Positions 46,479 to 56,400 of a DNA stretch of 64,000 bases are shown piece by piece. The position numbers were made by a program, and so were the translations under genes. Position 1 is the first letter of the stretch. Each line of letters starts with the position of its first letter. Below the pieces are notes generated by a model. It saw only the letters and a program-made list of their open reading frames with translations. It ran no database searches and had not been told where the DNA came from. Location: positions 405,724 to 469,723 of the forward strand of contig NZ_MUXN01000016.1 in assembly GCF_001995215.1 (NCBI RefSeq). The letters are read 5' to 3'. Source of the DNA: Amycolatopsis azurea DSM 43854. GTDB lineage: Bacteria; Actinomycetota; Actinomycetes; Mycobacteriales; Pseudonocardiaceae.

Positions 46479-46791
46479 CGGCGTTACCTCCGGCACTAGT
46501 GGCGTCGCGCTGACGGTCCCGGGCCGGCACGAGGACGCCGGCGTCCTCGTGCGGCTCCGGGGCTGTGCGCTGAAATCGGGGCGCTGAAATCCGGTTCGCC
46601 GAAAGCCACGTTAACGATTCCGATCAGGCGCGCTGGATACCTTTTCCACCGCTTGCCCACGACCCGGAAACCCGGCAGGGAGCGAGCGGTTACCCGGCGG
46701 TGGAACAGTTCCGTCCCGCCCGCGACGGCCGCGATGGCTAACTGGACCGCGACTTCCCTGTGCCAGGCGACCCGAGGTGGCGAGTGCGCGC
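46479..46791. other. Divergent promoter region of the starter operon and PKS genes
   Basis: No gene. It contains the 26-base palindrome at 46527-46552, a short direct repeat GCGCTGAAATC (about 46566 and 46580) and a GGATACC word near 46635 that is the inverse of GGTATCC before the LAL operon. This is where the cluster regulators probably act. Confidence 0.6.
46527..46552. promoter_or_regulatory. 26-bp perfect palindrome in the divergent PKS promoter
   Basis: GCACGAGGACGCC (46527-46539) and its exact complement (46540-46552) abut with no loop. A loop-less dyad is a poor hairpin but an ideal dimer-binding site. It lies about 50-75 bases before the oxidase start, on the oxidase-proximal side of the divergent region. 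Confidence 0.6.
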
Positions 46792-49700
46792 ATGACCGAG
46801 CTGGATTCCCTGCGACGGCTGGAAAGCAGGCCGCGCGCCGAACGGCGCCGCACGCTGCTGGGCCTGGTGCGACGGGCGACGTCGGCGGTGCTGGACGGGC
46901 CGCTCCCGGCCGGTCGCACCTTCGCCGACCTCGGGTTCGACTCCCTGCTGGCGGTCAAGCTGCACGCGTGGCTGAGCGACGAGACCGGCCTCGACCTGCC
47001 GGTGACCCTCGCCTACGACCACCCGGGGCCGGAAGCGCTGGCGGACTTCCTCGACGAGTGCCTCTTCGGAGCCGAGGCCGCGGACGCCGCGGCGGGCGAG
47101 GCGGCCTCCGGCGAGCCGATCGTGATCGTCGGTATCGGCTGCCGCTTCCCCGGCGGCGCGGATTCGCCCGCCGCCCTGTGGTCCCTGGTGGACGAAGGCC
47201 GGGACGTCGTCACCGAGTTCCCCCGCGACCGCGGCTGGGACGTCGACGGCCTGTACGACCCCCGGCCGGGTACCCCGGGCCGGACCTACGTGCGCCACGG
47301 CGGGTTCCTGCCCGGCGCGGCCGAGTTCGACGCGGGATTCTTCGGCATCTCACCGCGCGAGGCGCTGGCGATGGACCCGCAGCAGCGCCTGGCGCTGGAG
47401 ACGGCGTGGGAGGCCTTGGAACGCGCGGGGATCGACGCCGGGACCCTGAGCGGCAGCCGGACGGGCGTGTTCGTCGGCGTCGAGCCGCAGGAATACGGCA
47501 CCCGCCTGGCCGACGCGCCCGAAGGCCTCGACGGGCTCCTGCTCACCGGCAGCGCGCCGAGCGTCGTCTCCGGCCGGATCGCGTACACCCTCGGGCTGCA
47601 AGGGCCCGCGCTGACCGTCGACACCGCCTGTTCGGGCTCGCTGGTCGCCCTCCATCTCGCGGTCCGCGCGCTGCGGAGCGGGGAATGCGGCCTCGCCCTC
47701 GCCGGCGGGGTCGCGGTGCTCGGCACGCCCGGTCCGTTCGTGGCGTTCTCGCATCAGCGCGGCCTGGCGCCGGACGGGCGCTGCAAGCCGTTCTCCGCCG
47801 ACGCCGACGGGACCGCGTGGGCCGAGGGCGCGGGGATGTTCGTCCTGGAAAGGCTTTCCGACGCCGAGCGCAACGGTCATCCGGTCCTCGCCGTGATCCG
47901 TGGCAGCGCCGTCAACTCCGACGGCGCGTCGAACGGGCTCACCGCGCCGAACGGTCCGTCCCAGCAGCGTGTGATCCGTGCGGCGCTGGCCGACGCCGGG
48001 ATCGCTTCGTCCACTGTGGACGCTGTCGAAGCGCACGGGACCGGGACCACCCTCGGCGACCCGATCGAGGCGCAGGCCTTGCTCTCGACCTACGGCCAGG
48101 ACCGCGAAACCCCGCTGTGGCTGGGTTCGGTGAAGGCCAACATCGGGCACGCGCAGGCGGCCGCGGGCGCGGCCGGGGTGATCAAGATGATCATGGCGCT
48201 CCGGCACGACCGGCTGCCGCGCACCCTGCACGGTGACGCTCCGACCCCGGCGGTCGACTGGTCCTCCGGCGCGGTCTCCTTGCTGGCCGAGCCGGTGGAC
48301 TGGCCTCGCGGCGAGGAACCGCGCCGGGCCGCCGTCTCGTCGTTCGGCATCTCGGGCACCAACGCCCACCTGATCCTCGAAGAACCGGCTTCTGTCCCAC
48401 CCGAAGAGCCCACTCCCTCGGTGCCTTCGCCGATCGCCGTCGCGTTCTCCGCCGCGGACCCGGAAGCGTTGCGCGCCCGCGCGGCCCAGCTCGCGGACAT
48501 CGACGCGAACCCGGTGGACCTAGCCTTCTCGCTCGCCAAGACCCGGGCGACGCTGGCCGAACGTGCCTTCGTCGTCGCATCGGACGCCGCGAGCCTGACG
48601 GAAGCCTTGACCGCTCTCGACGACCGCGTGCTGCGCGGCGGACCGCTCCAGGAATCCGCCGAACTCGCGTATCTGTTCACCGGACAGGGCGCCCAGCGGA
48701 TCGCGATGGGCCGGGAGCTTTACGACGCTTACGACGTCTACGCCAGGACGTTCGACGAGGTCTGCGCCCATGTGGACCGGCAACTCGATCCGCCGCTGCG
48801 GGACGTGGTGTTCGGCCAAGCGGACGCGGCGCTGCTGGACCGCACCGACTACGCGCAGCCCGCGCTGTTCGCCGTCGAGGTCGCCCTGTTCCGGCTGCTG
48901 GAGTCCTGGGGTGTCGTTCCCGCCTACCTGTGCGGGCATTCGGTCGGGGAGTTCGCGGCCGCGCATGTCGCGGGCGTGCTGTCGCTGTCCGACGCCGCGA
49001 TGCTGGTGACCGCGCGCGGCAGGCTCATGCGCGAACTGCCCGACGGCGGCGCGATGGTTTCCTTGCGCGCCAACGAGGAAACGGCCCGCGCGCTGCTGAG
49101 CGGGCACGAGCGTGAGGCGGGGATCGCCGCGGTCAACGCCGAGGAGGCCGTCGTGCTGTCCGGCGCGCGGACCGCGCTGGAGGCAGCGATCTCCGGCTTC
49201 GACGGCAAGGTCAAATGGCTCAACGTCAGCCACGCCTTCCACTCGCCGCTGATGCGGGACATGCTCGACGACTTCGCCCGGATCGCGCGGCTCGCCGACT
49301 ACCACCCCGCGAACCTTCCGATCGTCTCGACCGTCACCGGCGAGATCGGCGGGCACGACTCGGCCGAGTACTGGATCGAGCACGTCGGGGCGGCCGTCCG
49401 GTTCGCCGACGCGCTGCACGTCCTGCGCGACGCCGGCTGCGGCACCTACCTGGAACTCGGCCCGGACGGCGTCCTGTCGGCGCTGGTCGACGACGGCGTC
49501 GCACGTCCGCTGCTCCGCCGCGACCGGCCCGAGGTCCCCGAACTCCTGACCGCGCTGGGCACCGCGTACGTGCGCGGGGTGGACGTCGACGTCGCGGCGC
49601 TCGCCCCGGGCGGCCGCCGGATCGACCTGCCGACCTACCCGTTCCAGCGGTCGCGATACTGGCTCACCCCCGGACCCGGTGGGGACGCGCGCGGGCTCGG

Positions 49701-52700
49701 CCTGCGCCGCGCCGAACATCCGCTCCTCGGCGCGGTGGTCGCGGTCCCCGGCGGCGACACCGTCTTCACCGCCCGGCTCTCGGTGACCGACCAGCCGTGG
49801 CTGAGCGGTCACCGCGTCGGCGACGACATTCTGTTCCCCGGCACCGGTTTCCTCGAACTGGCCTTGCACGCGGGCGCCGAGACCGGCTGCGGATGCGTCG
49901 AAGAACTGACCCTGGGCTCACCGCTCGTGCTTGCGACGCCGGTCGAGGTCCAGGTCGTGGTGGCCGCCGGGGATGACGACGGCCGCCGCGCGGTCACCGT
50001 GCATTCGCGACCGGAGCACGGCGAGGAGTGGACACGGCACGCGAGCGGCACGCTCGTTCCTGACGCTGATACCGCCACGCAGACCGTTACGTGGCCGCCG
50101 CCGGGAGAACCCCAGTCCCTGGAAGGCTTTTACGACGATCTGCCCGGCTTCGGCTACGAGGGCGTGTTCCGAGGCTTGCGAGCGGTGTGGGTCGACGGCG
50201 ACGACGTCCACGCCGAGGTCGAACTTCCCGGCGACGGGGACGGAGGCTTCGGCATCCATCCGGCCCTGCTGGACGCCGGGCTGCACGCGATGTTCCTCCG
50301 CGAGTCGGCGGAGACCGCCGGCGGGCTCCCGTTCTCCTGGTCGGGAGTCCGGTTGCGGGCGAGCGGCGCCACCGCGTTGCGGCTGCGGATCACCTTCCAC
50401 GCGGAGGACACCGTTTCGCTGACCGCCGTCGATCCGTCGGGCGCCGAGGTGCTGAGCGTCGGCTCGCTGGTCGTCCGCCGTCCTGTCGCACGCGGGCGGG
50501 AACTGCCCACGGGACTGTTCACTGTGGACTGGACGCCGGTCGCGGTCGCGGAACCGGTGGCGTGCACGGCGTATCCGGAGGTCGTCCCCGGCAAACCCGC
50601 CGTGCTGTCCGTGCTGCCGGAAGGCGACCCGATCGGCTCCGCGCACGAACTCGGCGCCCGGGTGCTGGAAGTGCTCCAGGACTGGGTGACCCGGAAAGAG
50701 TCCACTTTGGTCGTCCACACGCGACACTCGGCGGGGCCGGACGCCACCGACCCCGCGGCCGCGTCGATCTGGGGCCTGGTGCGCAGCGCGCAAGCCGAAC
50801 ACCAGGGCCGGTTCGTCCTCGTCGACGGCGAGGCCGAAGACGTGCCGATGGCCGTGGCGACCGGGGAACCGCAGGTCGCGGTGCGGGACGGCGTCCCGCT
50901 CGTCCCTCGCGTCGCCGAGGCGGGCGCGGGAGTCCTGCTGCCGCCCTCTTCGTCCTGGCGGCTGGACAAGTCCGGTGAGGGCACGGTCGAGAACCTCACG
51001 CTGACCCCGATCGACGAGCCGGACCTCGGCCCGGACGACGTCCGCATCGCCGTCCGGGCGGCCGGGCTGAACTTCCGTGACGTCCTGAACGTCCTGGGCA
51101 TGTATCCCGGCGAGGCCGGGCCGCTGGGCTGCGAGGTCGCCGGGACGGTGCTGGCCGCCGGCGCCGCGGTGACCGATCTGGCGCCGGGCGACCGCGTGAT
51201 GGGCATGGTGCACGGCGGGATCGGCCCGGTCGCCGTCGGCGAACGCCCGTTCCTGACCCGGGTGCCGGACGCCTGGACCGACGAGCAGGCCGCGACCGTG
51301 CCGCTGGTCTTCCTGACCGCCTACTACGCGCTGGTCGATCTCGCCGGGCTCAAGGCGGGCGAATCCATCCTGATCCATTCGGCCGCGGGCGGGGTCGGGA
51401 TGGCCGCGACACAGCTCGCGCGCCATCTGGGCGCGGACGTGTTCGGCACCGCGAGCGAGGGCAAGCACCACGTCCTGCGCGCCGCCGGACTGCCAGCGGA
51501 CCACATCGCCTCCTCGCGGACCCTCGACTTCGCCGAGGACTTCCGGGCGGCGACCGGCGGACGCGGTGTCGACGTCGTACTCAACTCCCTCGCGGGCGAG
51601 TTCGTCGACGCCTCCCTCGACGTGACCGCCTCCGGTGGCCGGTTCCTCGAAATGGGCAAGACCGACGTCCGCGCACCCGAGAACGTCGCCTACCGCGCCT
51701 TCGACCTGATCGAAGCGGGGGAGGCGCGCACCGCCGAGATCTGGGCCGAGCTCATCGCGCTGTTCGACAAGGGCGCGCTCACCCCGCTGCCGGTGCGGAC
51801 CTGGGACGTCCGGCACGCGCCCGACGCGTTCCGGTTCGTCAGCCAGGCCCGGCACATCGGCAAGGTCGCGCTGACCGTGCCGCGGCCCCTCGACCCGGAG
51901 CGGCCGGTGCTCGTCACCGGCGGCACCGGCGGACTCGGGGCGCTCGTCGCGAAGCATCTCGTGACCACGCACGGAATCCGCAAGCTTCTGCTCACCAGCC
52001 GTCGCGGTCCGGACGCGCCGGGCGCGGGCGAACTCGCCGCCGAACTCACCGGCCTGGGTGCCGAAGTCCGGATCGAAGCCTGCGACGTCGCCGACCGCGA
52101 CGCGCTCGCCGCCCTGCTGGACGGCGTCGAGCTGACCGGCGTCGTGCACACCGCGGGCGTCCTCGACGACGGCGTGCTGACCGGCCTGACCCCCGAAAGG
52201 CTCGCGAAAGTGTTGCGTCCCAAGGTGGACGCGGCCTGGCACCTGCACGAGCTGACCCTCGGGCACGATCTCGCGCTGTTCGCGCTCTACTCCTCGGTGT
52301 CCGGGATCGTCGGCTCCGCGGGCCAGGCCTCCTACGCGGCCGCGAACACGTTCCTGGACGCGCTGGCCGCCCGGCGTCGCGCGCACGGCCTGCCCGCCGT
52401 CTCACTCGCGTGGGGGCTCTGGCGGGAGGGAATGGGCAGCGGGCTGGCCGAGAACGACGTCGACCGCATGGCCCGCGAAGGCCTGCCGCCGCTGACCGCG
52501 GAGACCGGGCTCGGTCTGTTCGACGCCGCTCTCGATGGCGGGTTCACCGCCGTCCTGCCGATCGAGGTCGACCGGGCCGCGTTGCGCGCCCACGCCCGGA
52601 CCACCGAGGTGGCGCCGGTTCTGCGCGGCCTCGCGAAGGTCGCCACCCGGCGCGCGGCGGGACCATCGACGACGGGCGGCGCCGGCCTCGCCGAGCGGCT

Positions 52701-53181
52701 CACGGCACTGCCCGACGAAGAACGCACGGCCCTGCTGATCGATCTGGTGCGGCACAACGCCGCCGCCGTCCTCGGGCACGAGGCGGGCGGCATGATCGAC
52801 CCGGCGCGCGCGTTCAAGGACCTCGGCTTCGACTCGCTGACGTCGGTCGAACTGCGCAACCGGATCAACGGCGTCACCGGGCTGCGGCTGTCGGCCACCG
52901 CCGTGTTCGACCATCCGACCGTCGCCACGCTGGCCGCGTATCTGCTGGCCGAGCTGGCCCCGCCGTCACTCAACGCTGCCGACGCGGTGCTGGCTGAACT
53001 CGACGCGCTCGAAGCGCGCTTGGCCGGGGTCGACGACGACGGCCGTACGGCGGTCACCGGACGCCTACGGGCGCTGCTCGACGGCCTCACCACGACGGGG
53101 ACCGACGTCGGCGGGCGGCTGGAGGACGCGACCGCGGACGAAGTCGTCGACTTCCTGGCCACTGAATTGGGGATTTCCTGA
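46792..53181 (+). CDS. Type I modular PKS: loading ACP + module 1 (KS-AT-DH-ER-KR-ACP)
   Basis: A 2129-residue synthase. Loading ACP with Ser51 (GFDSLL); KS with Cys280 (DTACSGS) and His415 (EAHGTGT); AT with Ser717 (GHSVGE) and HAFH at 814-817, a malonyl signature; DH with His1007 and Asp1161 (LLDAGLH); ER (about 1400-1700) with HSAAGGVGMAAT; KR (about 1705-1880) with Tyr1848 and an LDD motif (B-type); ACP with Ser2015; then a C-terminal docking domain ending VDFLATELGIS. The DH motif reads HRVGDDILFP (usual HxxxGxxxxP has Gly at the fifth place) and YGP is YEG. It should extend the starter by one fully reduced C2 unit. GTG 46777 is an alternative start. It overlaps the next gene by one base (TGATG). 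Confidence 0.95.
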   Translation: MTELDSLRRLESRPRAERRRTLLGLVRRATSAVLDGPLPAGRTFADLGFDSLLAVKLHAWLSDETGLDLPVTLAYDHPGPEALADFLDECLFGAEAADAAAGEAASGEPIVIVGIGCRFPGGADSPAALWSLVDEGRDVVTEFPRDRGWDVDGLYDPRPGTPGRTYVRHGGFLPGAAEFDAGFFGISPREALAMDPQQRLALETAWEALERAGIDAGTLSGSRTGVFVGVEPQEYGTRLADAPEGLDGLLLTGSAPSVVSGRIAYTLGLQGPALTVDTACSGSLVALHLAVRALRSGECGLALAGGVAVLGTPGPFVAFSHQRGLAPDGRCKPFSADADGTAWAEGAGMFVLERLSDAERNGHPVLAVIRGSAVNSDGASNGLTAPNGPSQQRVIRAALADAGIASSTVDAVEAHGTGTTLGDPIEAQALLSTYGQDRETPLWLGSVKANIGHAQAAAGAAGVIKMIMALRHDRLPRTLHGDAPTPAVDWSSGAVSLLAEPVDWPRGEEPRRAAVSSFGISGTNAHLILEEPASVPPEEPTPSVPSPIAVAFSAADPEALRARAAQLADIDANPVDLAFSLAKTRATLAERAFVVASDAASLTEALTALDDRVLRGGPLQESAELAYLFTGQGAQRIAMGRELYDAYDVYARTFDEVCAHVDRQLDPPLRDVVFGQADAALLDRTDYAQPALFAVEVALFRLLESWGVVPAYLCGHSVGEFAAAHVAGVLSLSDAAMLVTARGRLMRELPDGGAMVSLRANEETARALLSGHEREAGIAAVNAEEAVVLSGARTALEAAISGFDGKVKWLNVSHAFHSPLMRDMLDDFARIARLADYHPANLPIVSTVTGEIGGHDSAEYWIEHVGAAVRFADALHVLRDAGCGTYLELGPDGVLSALVDDGVARPLLRRDRPEVPELLTALGTAYVRGVDVDVAALAPGGRRIDLPTYPFQRSRYWLTPGPGGDARGLGLRRAEHPLLGAVVAVPGGDTVFTARLSVTDQPWLSGHRVGDDILFPGTGFLELALHAGAETGCGCVEELTLGSPLVLATPVEVQVVVAAGDDDGRRAVTVHSRPEHGEEWTRHASGTLVPDADTATQTVTWPPPGEPQSLEGFYDDLPGFGYEGVFRGLRAVWVDGDDVHAEVELPGDGDGGFGIHPALLDAGLHAMFLRESAETAGGLPFSWSGVRLRASGATALRLRITFHAEDTVSLTAVDPSGAEVLSVGSLVVRRPVARGRELPTGLFTVDWTPVAVAEPVACTAYPEVVPGKPAVLSVLPEGDPIGSAHELGARVLEVLQDWVTRKESTLVVHTRHSAGPDATDPAAASIWGLVRSAQAEHQGRFVLVDGEAEDVPMAVATGEPQVAVRDGVPLVPRVAEAGAGVLLPPSSSWRLDKSGEGTVENLTLTPIDEPDLGPDDVRIAVRAAGLNFRDVLNVLGMYPGEAGPLGCEVAGTVLAAGAAVTDLAPGDRVMGMVHGGIGPVAVGERPFLTRVPDAWTDEQAATVPLVFLTAYYALVDLAGLKAGESILIHSAAGGVGMAATQLARHLGADVFGTASEGKHHVLRAAGLPADHIASSRTLDFAEDFRAATGGRGVDVVLNSLAGEFVDASLDVTASGGRFLEMGKTDVRAPENVAYRAFDLIEAGEARTAEIWAELIALFDKGALTPLPVRTWDVRHAPDAFRFVSQARHIGKVALTVPRPLDPERPVLVTGGTGGLGALVAKHLVTTHGIRKLLLTSRRGPDAPGAGELAAELTGLGAEVRIEACDVADRDALAALLDGVELTGVVHTAGVLDDGVLTGLTPERLAKVLRPKVDAAWHLHELTLGHDLALFALYSSVSGIVGSAGQASYAAANTFLDALAARRRAHGLPAVSLAWGLWREGMGSGLAENDVDRMAREGLPPLTAETGLGLFDAALDGGFTAVLPIEVDRAALRAHARTTEVAPVLRGLAKVATRRAAGPSTTGGAGLAERLTALPDEERTALLIDLVRHNAAAVLGHEAGGMIDPARAFKDLGFDSLTSVELRNRINGVTGLRLSATAVFDHPTVATLAAYLLAELAPPSLNAADAVLAELDALEARLAGVDDDGRTAVTGRLRALLDGLTTTGTDVGGRLEDATADEVVDFLATELGIS

Positions 53182-53402
53182 TGGCGGAAAAGAAAGCCGT
53201 CGCCGAGGTGCTCGCCGACATCGAGCGGCTGAGCGAACGCCTGGGCGACCTGAAACCTGACGATCGCAAGAAGGTCGCGAAGCCGCTGAAGAAGCTGCTG
53301 CTGTCGTACGCGGCCGGAGACAAGGACGACGAGTTCGACGACCTGCTCTTCGACGCCGCTGTCGACAAGGTCTTCGGCTTCATCACCGACGAGATCTTCT
53401 GA
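53181..53402 (+). CDS. Free-standing PKS C-terminal docking-domain-like protein
   Basis: A 73-residue acidic/basic helical protein whose ATG shares one base with the stop of the first PKS gene (TGATG), indicating translational coupling. The next PKS start follows 14 bases after its stop. Its parts align in order with the C-terminal docking domain of the preceding PKS: VLADIERLSERLGDLKPDDR versus VLAELDALEARLAGVDDDGR, then PLKKLLLS versus RLRALLDG, an acidic linker, and DAAVDKVFGFITDEIF versus DATADEVVDFLATELG. This gives two dimerisation helices and one docking helix with no catalytic domain. It may bridge, compete for or tune the contact between the two synthases, or be a relic of a lost module. 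Confidence 0.85.
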   Translation: MAEKKAVAEVLADIERLSERLGDLKPDDRKKVAKPLKKLLLSYAAGDKDDEFDDLLFDAAVDKVFGFITDEIF

Positions 53403-53416
53403 CCAGCGAGGGTGTG

Positions 53417-56400
53417 ATGGCGGACCAAGAGAAGCTTCTCGACCTGCTGAAGCGTGTGACCGGGGACCTGCACCGGACTCGGGAGCGGCTGCGTGACGCC
53501 GAGGACGGACGGCACGAGCCGATCGCGATCGTCGGCATGGCCTGCCGGTTCCCCGGCGGGGCCGACACGCCCGCCGCGCTGTGGGACCTGGTCGAGTCCG
53601 GCCGCGACGGGATCGGCGAGTTCCCGGCCGACCGCGGCTGGGACACCTCCGGCCTGTTCGACGACGATCCCGACCGGCGCGGCACCACCTACGTGCGCAC
53701 CGGCGGTTTCCTGCCCGGCGCGGCGGGGTTCGACGCCGAGTTCTTCGGGATCTCACCGCGTGAGGCGCTGGCCATGGAACCGCAGCAGCGGCTGCTGCTG
53801 GAGGTCGGCTGGGAGGCCGTCGAACGCGCCGGTCTCGACCCGGCCGCGCTGCGCGGCAGTCCGACCGGTGTCTACGTCGGCGTTTCGGCGCAGGAATACG
53901 GTCCGCGCCTGCACAACCCGGGTGACACGGTCGACGGCTACCTGCTCACCGGCACCACGTGCAGTGTCCACTCCGGACGGATCGCGTACCAGCTCGGCCT
54001 GGAAGGGCCGGCGGTCTCGATCGACACGGCGTGCTCGTCGTCCCTGGTCGCCGTGCACGCGGCGGTGCGCGGCCTGCGCGCGGGGGAGTGCACCCTGGCG
54101 CTGGCCGGCGGCGTCAACCTGATGGCGTCGCCAGGGATCTTTGTCGACTTCGCGCGCCAGCGGGGTCTGGCGCCGGACGGGCGCTGCAAGTCGTTCTCGG
54201 ATGACGCCGACGGAACCGCCTGGGCCGAGGGCGTCGGGATGCTCGTCCTGGAGAAGCTGTCGGACGCACAGCGCAACGGACACCGGATCCTCGCCGTGGT
54301 GCGGGGAACCGCGGTGAACTCCGACGGCGCGTCCAACGGGCTCACCGCACCGAACGGTCCGTCGCAGCAGCGCGTGATCCGCGCCGCGCTCGCCGACGCG
54401 CGACTGTCCACTTCGGACGTAGATGCCATCGAGGCGCACGGCACGGGAACCCGGCTCGGCGACCCGATCGAGGCCGAGGCGCTGATGGCCACCTACGGCC
54501 GCGACCGTGATCGTCCGCTTTTCCTCGGTTCGGTCAAGTCGAACTTCGGGCACGCGCAGGCCGCCGCCGGGGTCGCCGGGATCATCAAGATGGTCGAGGC
54601 GATGCGGCACGGCGTCCTGCCGCCCACCCTGAACGTCGGCACGCCCAGCCGCGAGGTCGACTGGGCCGCCGGGCCGGTTTCGCTGCTGACCGAACGCACT
54701 TCCTGGCCCGAGACCGGCCGTCCTCGGTCGGCGGCGGTGTCGTCGTTCGGGATCAGCGGGACCAACGCGCATGTCGTGTTGGAGCAGGCACCTGAGGTGG
54801 AAGCCGCTCCTGTCCAGGACGCGCCCGCCGTCGTGCCGCTGCTGCTCTCCGCCGCCACGGAACCCGCGCTGGCCGCCCAGGCGTCCCGTCTGTTGTCGGT
54901 CGCCGGAACCGCTGCGCCGATCGACGTCGCCCACACGCTGACCACCCGGGCGGCACTGCCGTACCGGGCCGTGGTCACAGGCACGGACTGGGAAAGCCTT
55001 TCGGCCGGTCTGGCCGACGTGACCGCGACCCGGGTCACCGAAGGCGGGCTGGCCTTCCTGTTCACCGGTCAGGGTTCGCAGCGCCTCGGCATGGGTTCTG
55101 AGCTGTATCAGGTGTTCCCGGTGTTCGCTGCGGCGTATGACGAGGTCTGTGCGTTGTTGCCGGAGTTCGGGGATCTGTCGCGGACGGAGTTCGCGCAACC
55201 GGCGATTTTCGCGCTTGAGGTGGCGTTGTTCCGGCTGGTGGAGTCATGGGGTGTGCGGCCGGACTTCTTGGCGGGACATTCGATCGGTGAGATCGCGGCG
55301 GCCCATGTTGCCGGTGTTCTTTCGTTGGAGGACGCGGCGAAGCTGGTCACCGCGCGGGGCCGGTTGATGCAGGCGTTGCCCGAGGGCGGCGTGATGGTCG
55401 CGGTGCAGGCGTCCGAGGATGAACTCGGCGAGCTGCCGGACGGCGTCTCTCTCGCGGCGGTCAACGGGCCGACGTCGGTGGTGCTGTCGGGCGCCGAGGA
55501 GCCGACTCTCGCCTTCGTGGAACGGTTCAAGGACCGGAAGACCAAGCGTCTCGATGTCTCGCACGCGTTTCATTCGGTGCTGATGGAACCGATGCTGGAC
55601 GACTTCGCCGCCGTGGTGCGGAGTTTGGAGTTCTCGGAGCCGCGTATCCCGATGCTGTCGCCTGTGACCGACCCGGCGTACTGGGTCGCGCATGTCCGCG
55701 ACACCGTGCGGTTCTCCGACGCGGTCGAGCGCCTGACCGCCGCCGGGGTCACGAAGTTCTTCGAGCTCGGACCGGACGCCGTGCTCAGCGCGCTCGTCGA
55801 CGGCGGGGTGCCCGCGCTGCGCCGCGGTCACGACGAAGCCAAGCAGCTGGTCACCGCGCTCGGCACGCTGCACACACGCGGTGTCTCCGTCGACTGGACC
55901 GCGTACTTCGGCGGCAGCGGCCGGTTCACCGAGCTGCCGACGTATGCTTTTCAGCACGAATACTTCTGGCTCGGCCAGGAAAGCGACGCCGACGTCACGG
56001 CGGCCGGGCTCGCCGCCGCCGACCATCCGCTGCTCGGTGCCGCGGTGTCCGTCGCCGCCGACGACGGTGTCCTGCTCACCGGACGGCTTTCGCTCGACCG
56101 GCACCCGTGGCTGGCCGACCACGTCGTCGCGGGCCGCGTGCTCGTCCCCGGCACCGCGTTCGCCGAACTCGCCGTCCGCGCGGGCGACGAAGTCGGCTGC
56201 GCGGGCGTGGAAGAACTGATCCTCCAGGAACCACTGGACCTCGAACCCGGTGCCGCCCCCGAGGTCCAGGTCGTCGCTGGCGCCGCCGACGAGCACGGCC
56301 GCCGCCCGGTGTCGATCCACTCGCGGCTCCCGGAGCGTCCGTGGACCACGCACGCCACCGGCTTCCTCGGCAACCCCGTAGCGTCCACTATGGACATTCC

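Noticed and set aside
46777..46791. GTG 46777 as the start of the first PKS
   Set aside because: No ribosome site precedes it; ATG 46792 is the more likely start, although neither has an ideal site. Kept only as an alternative.
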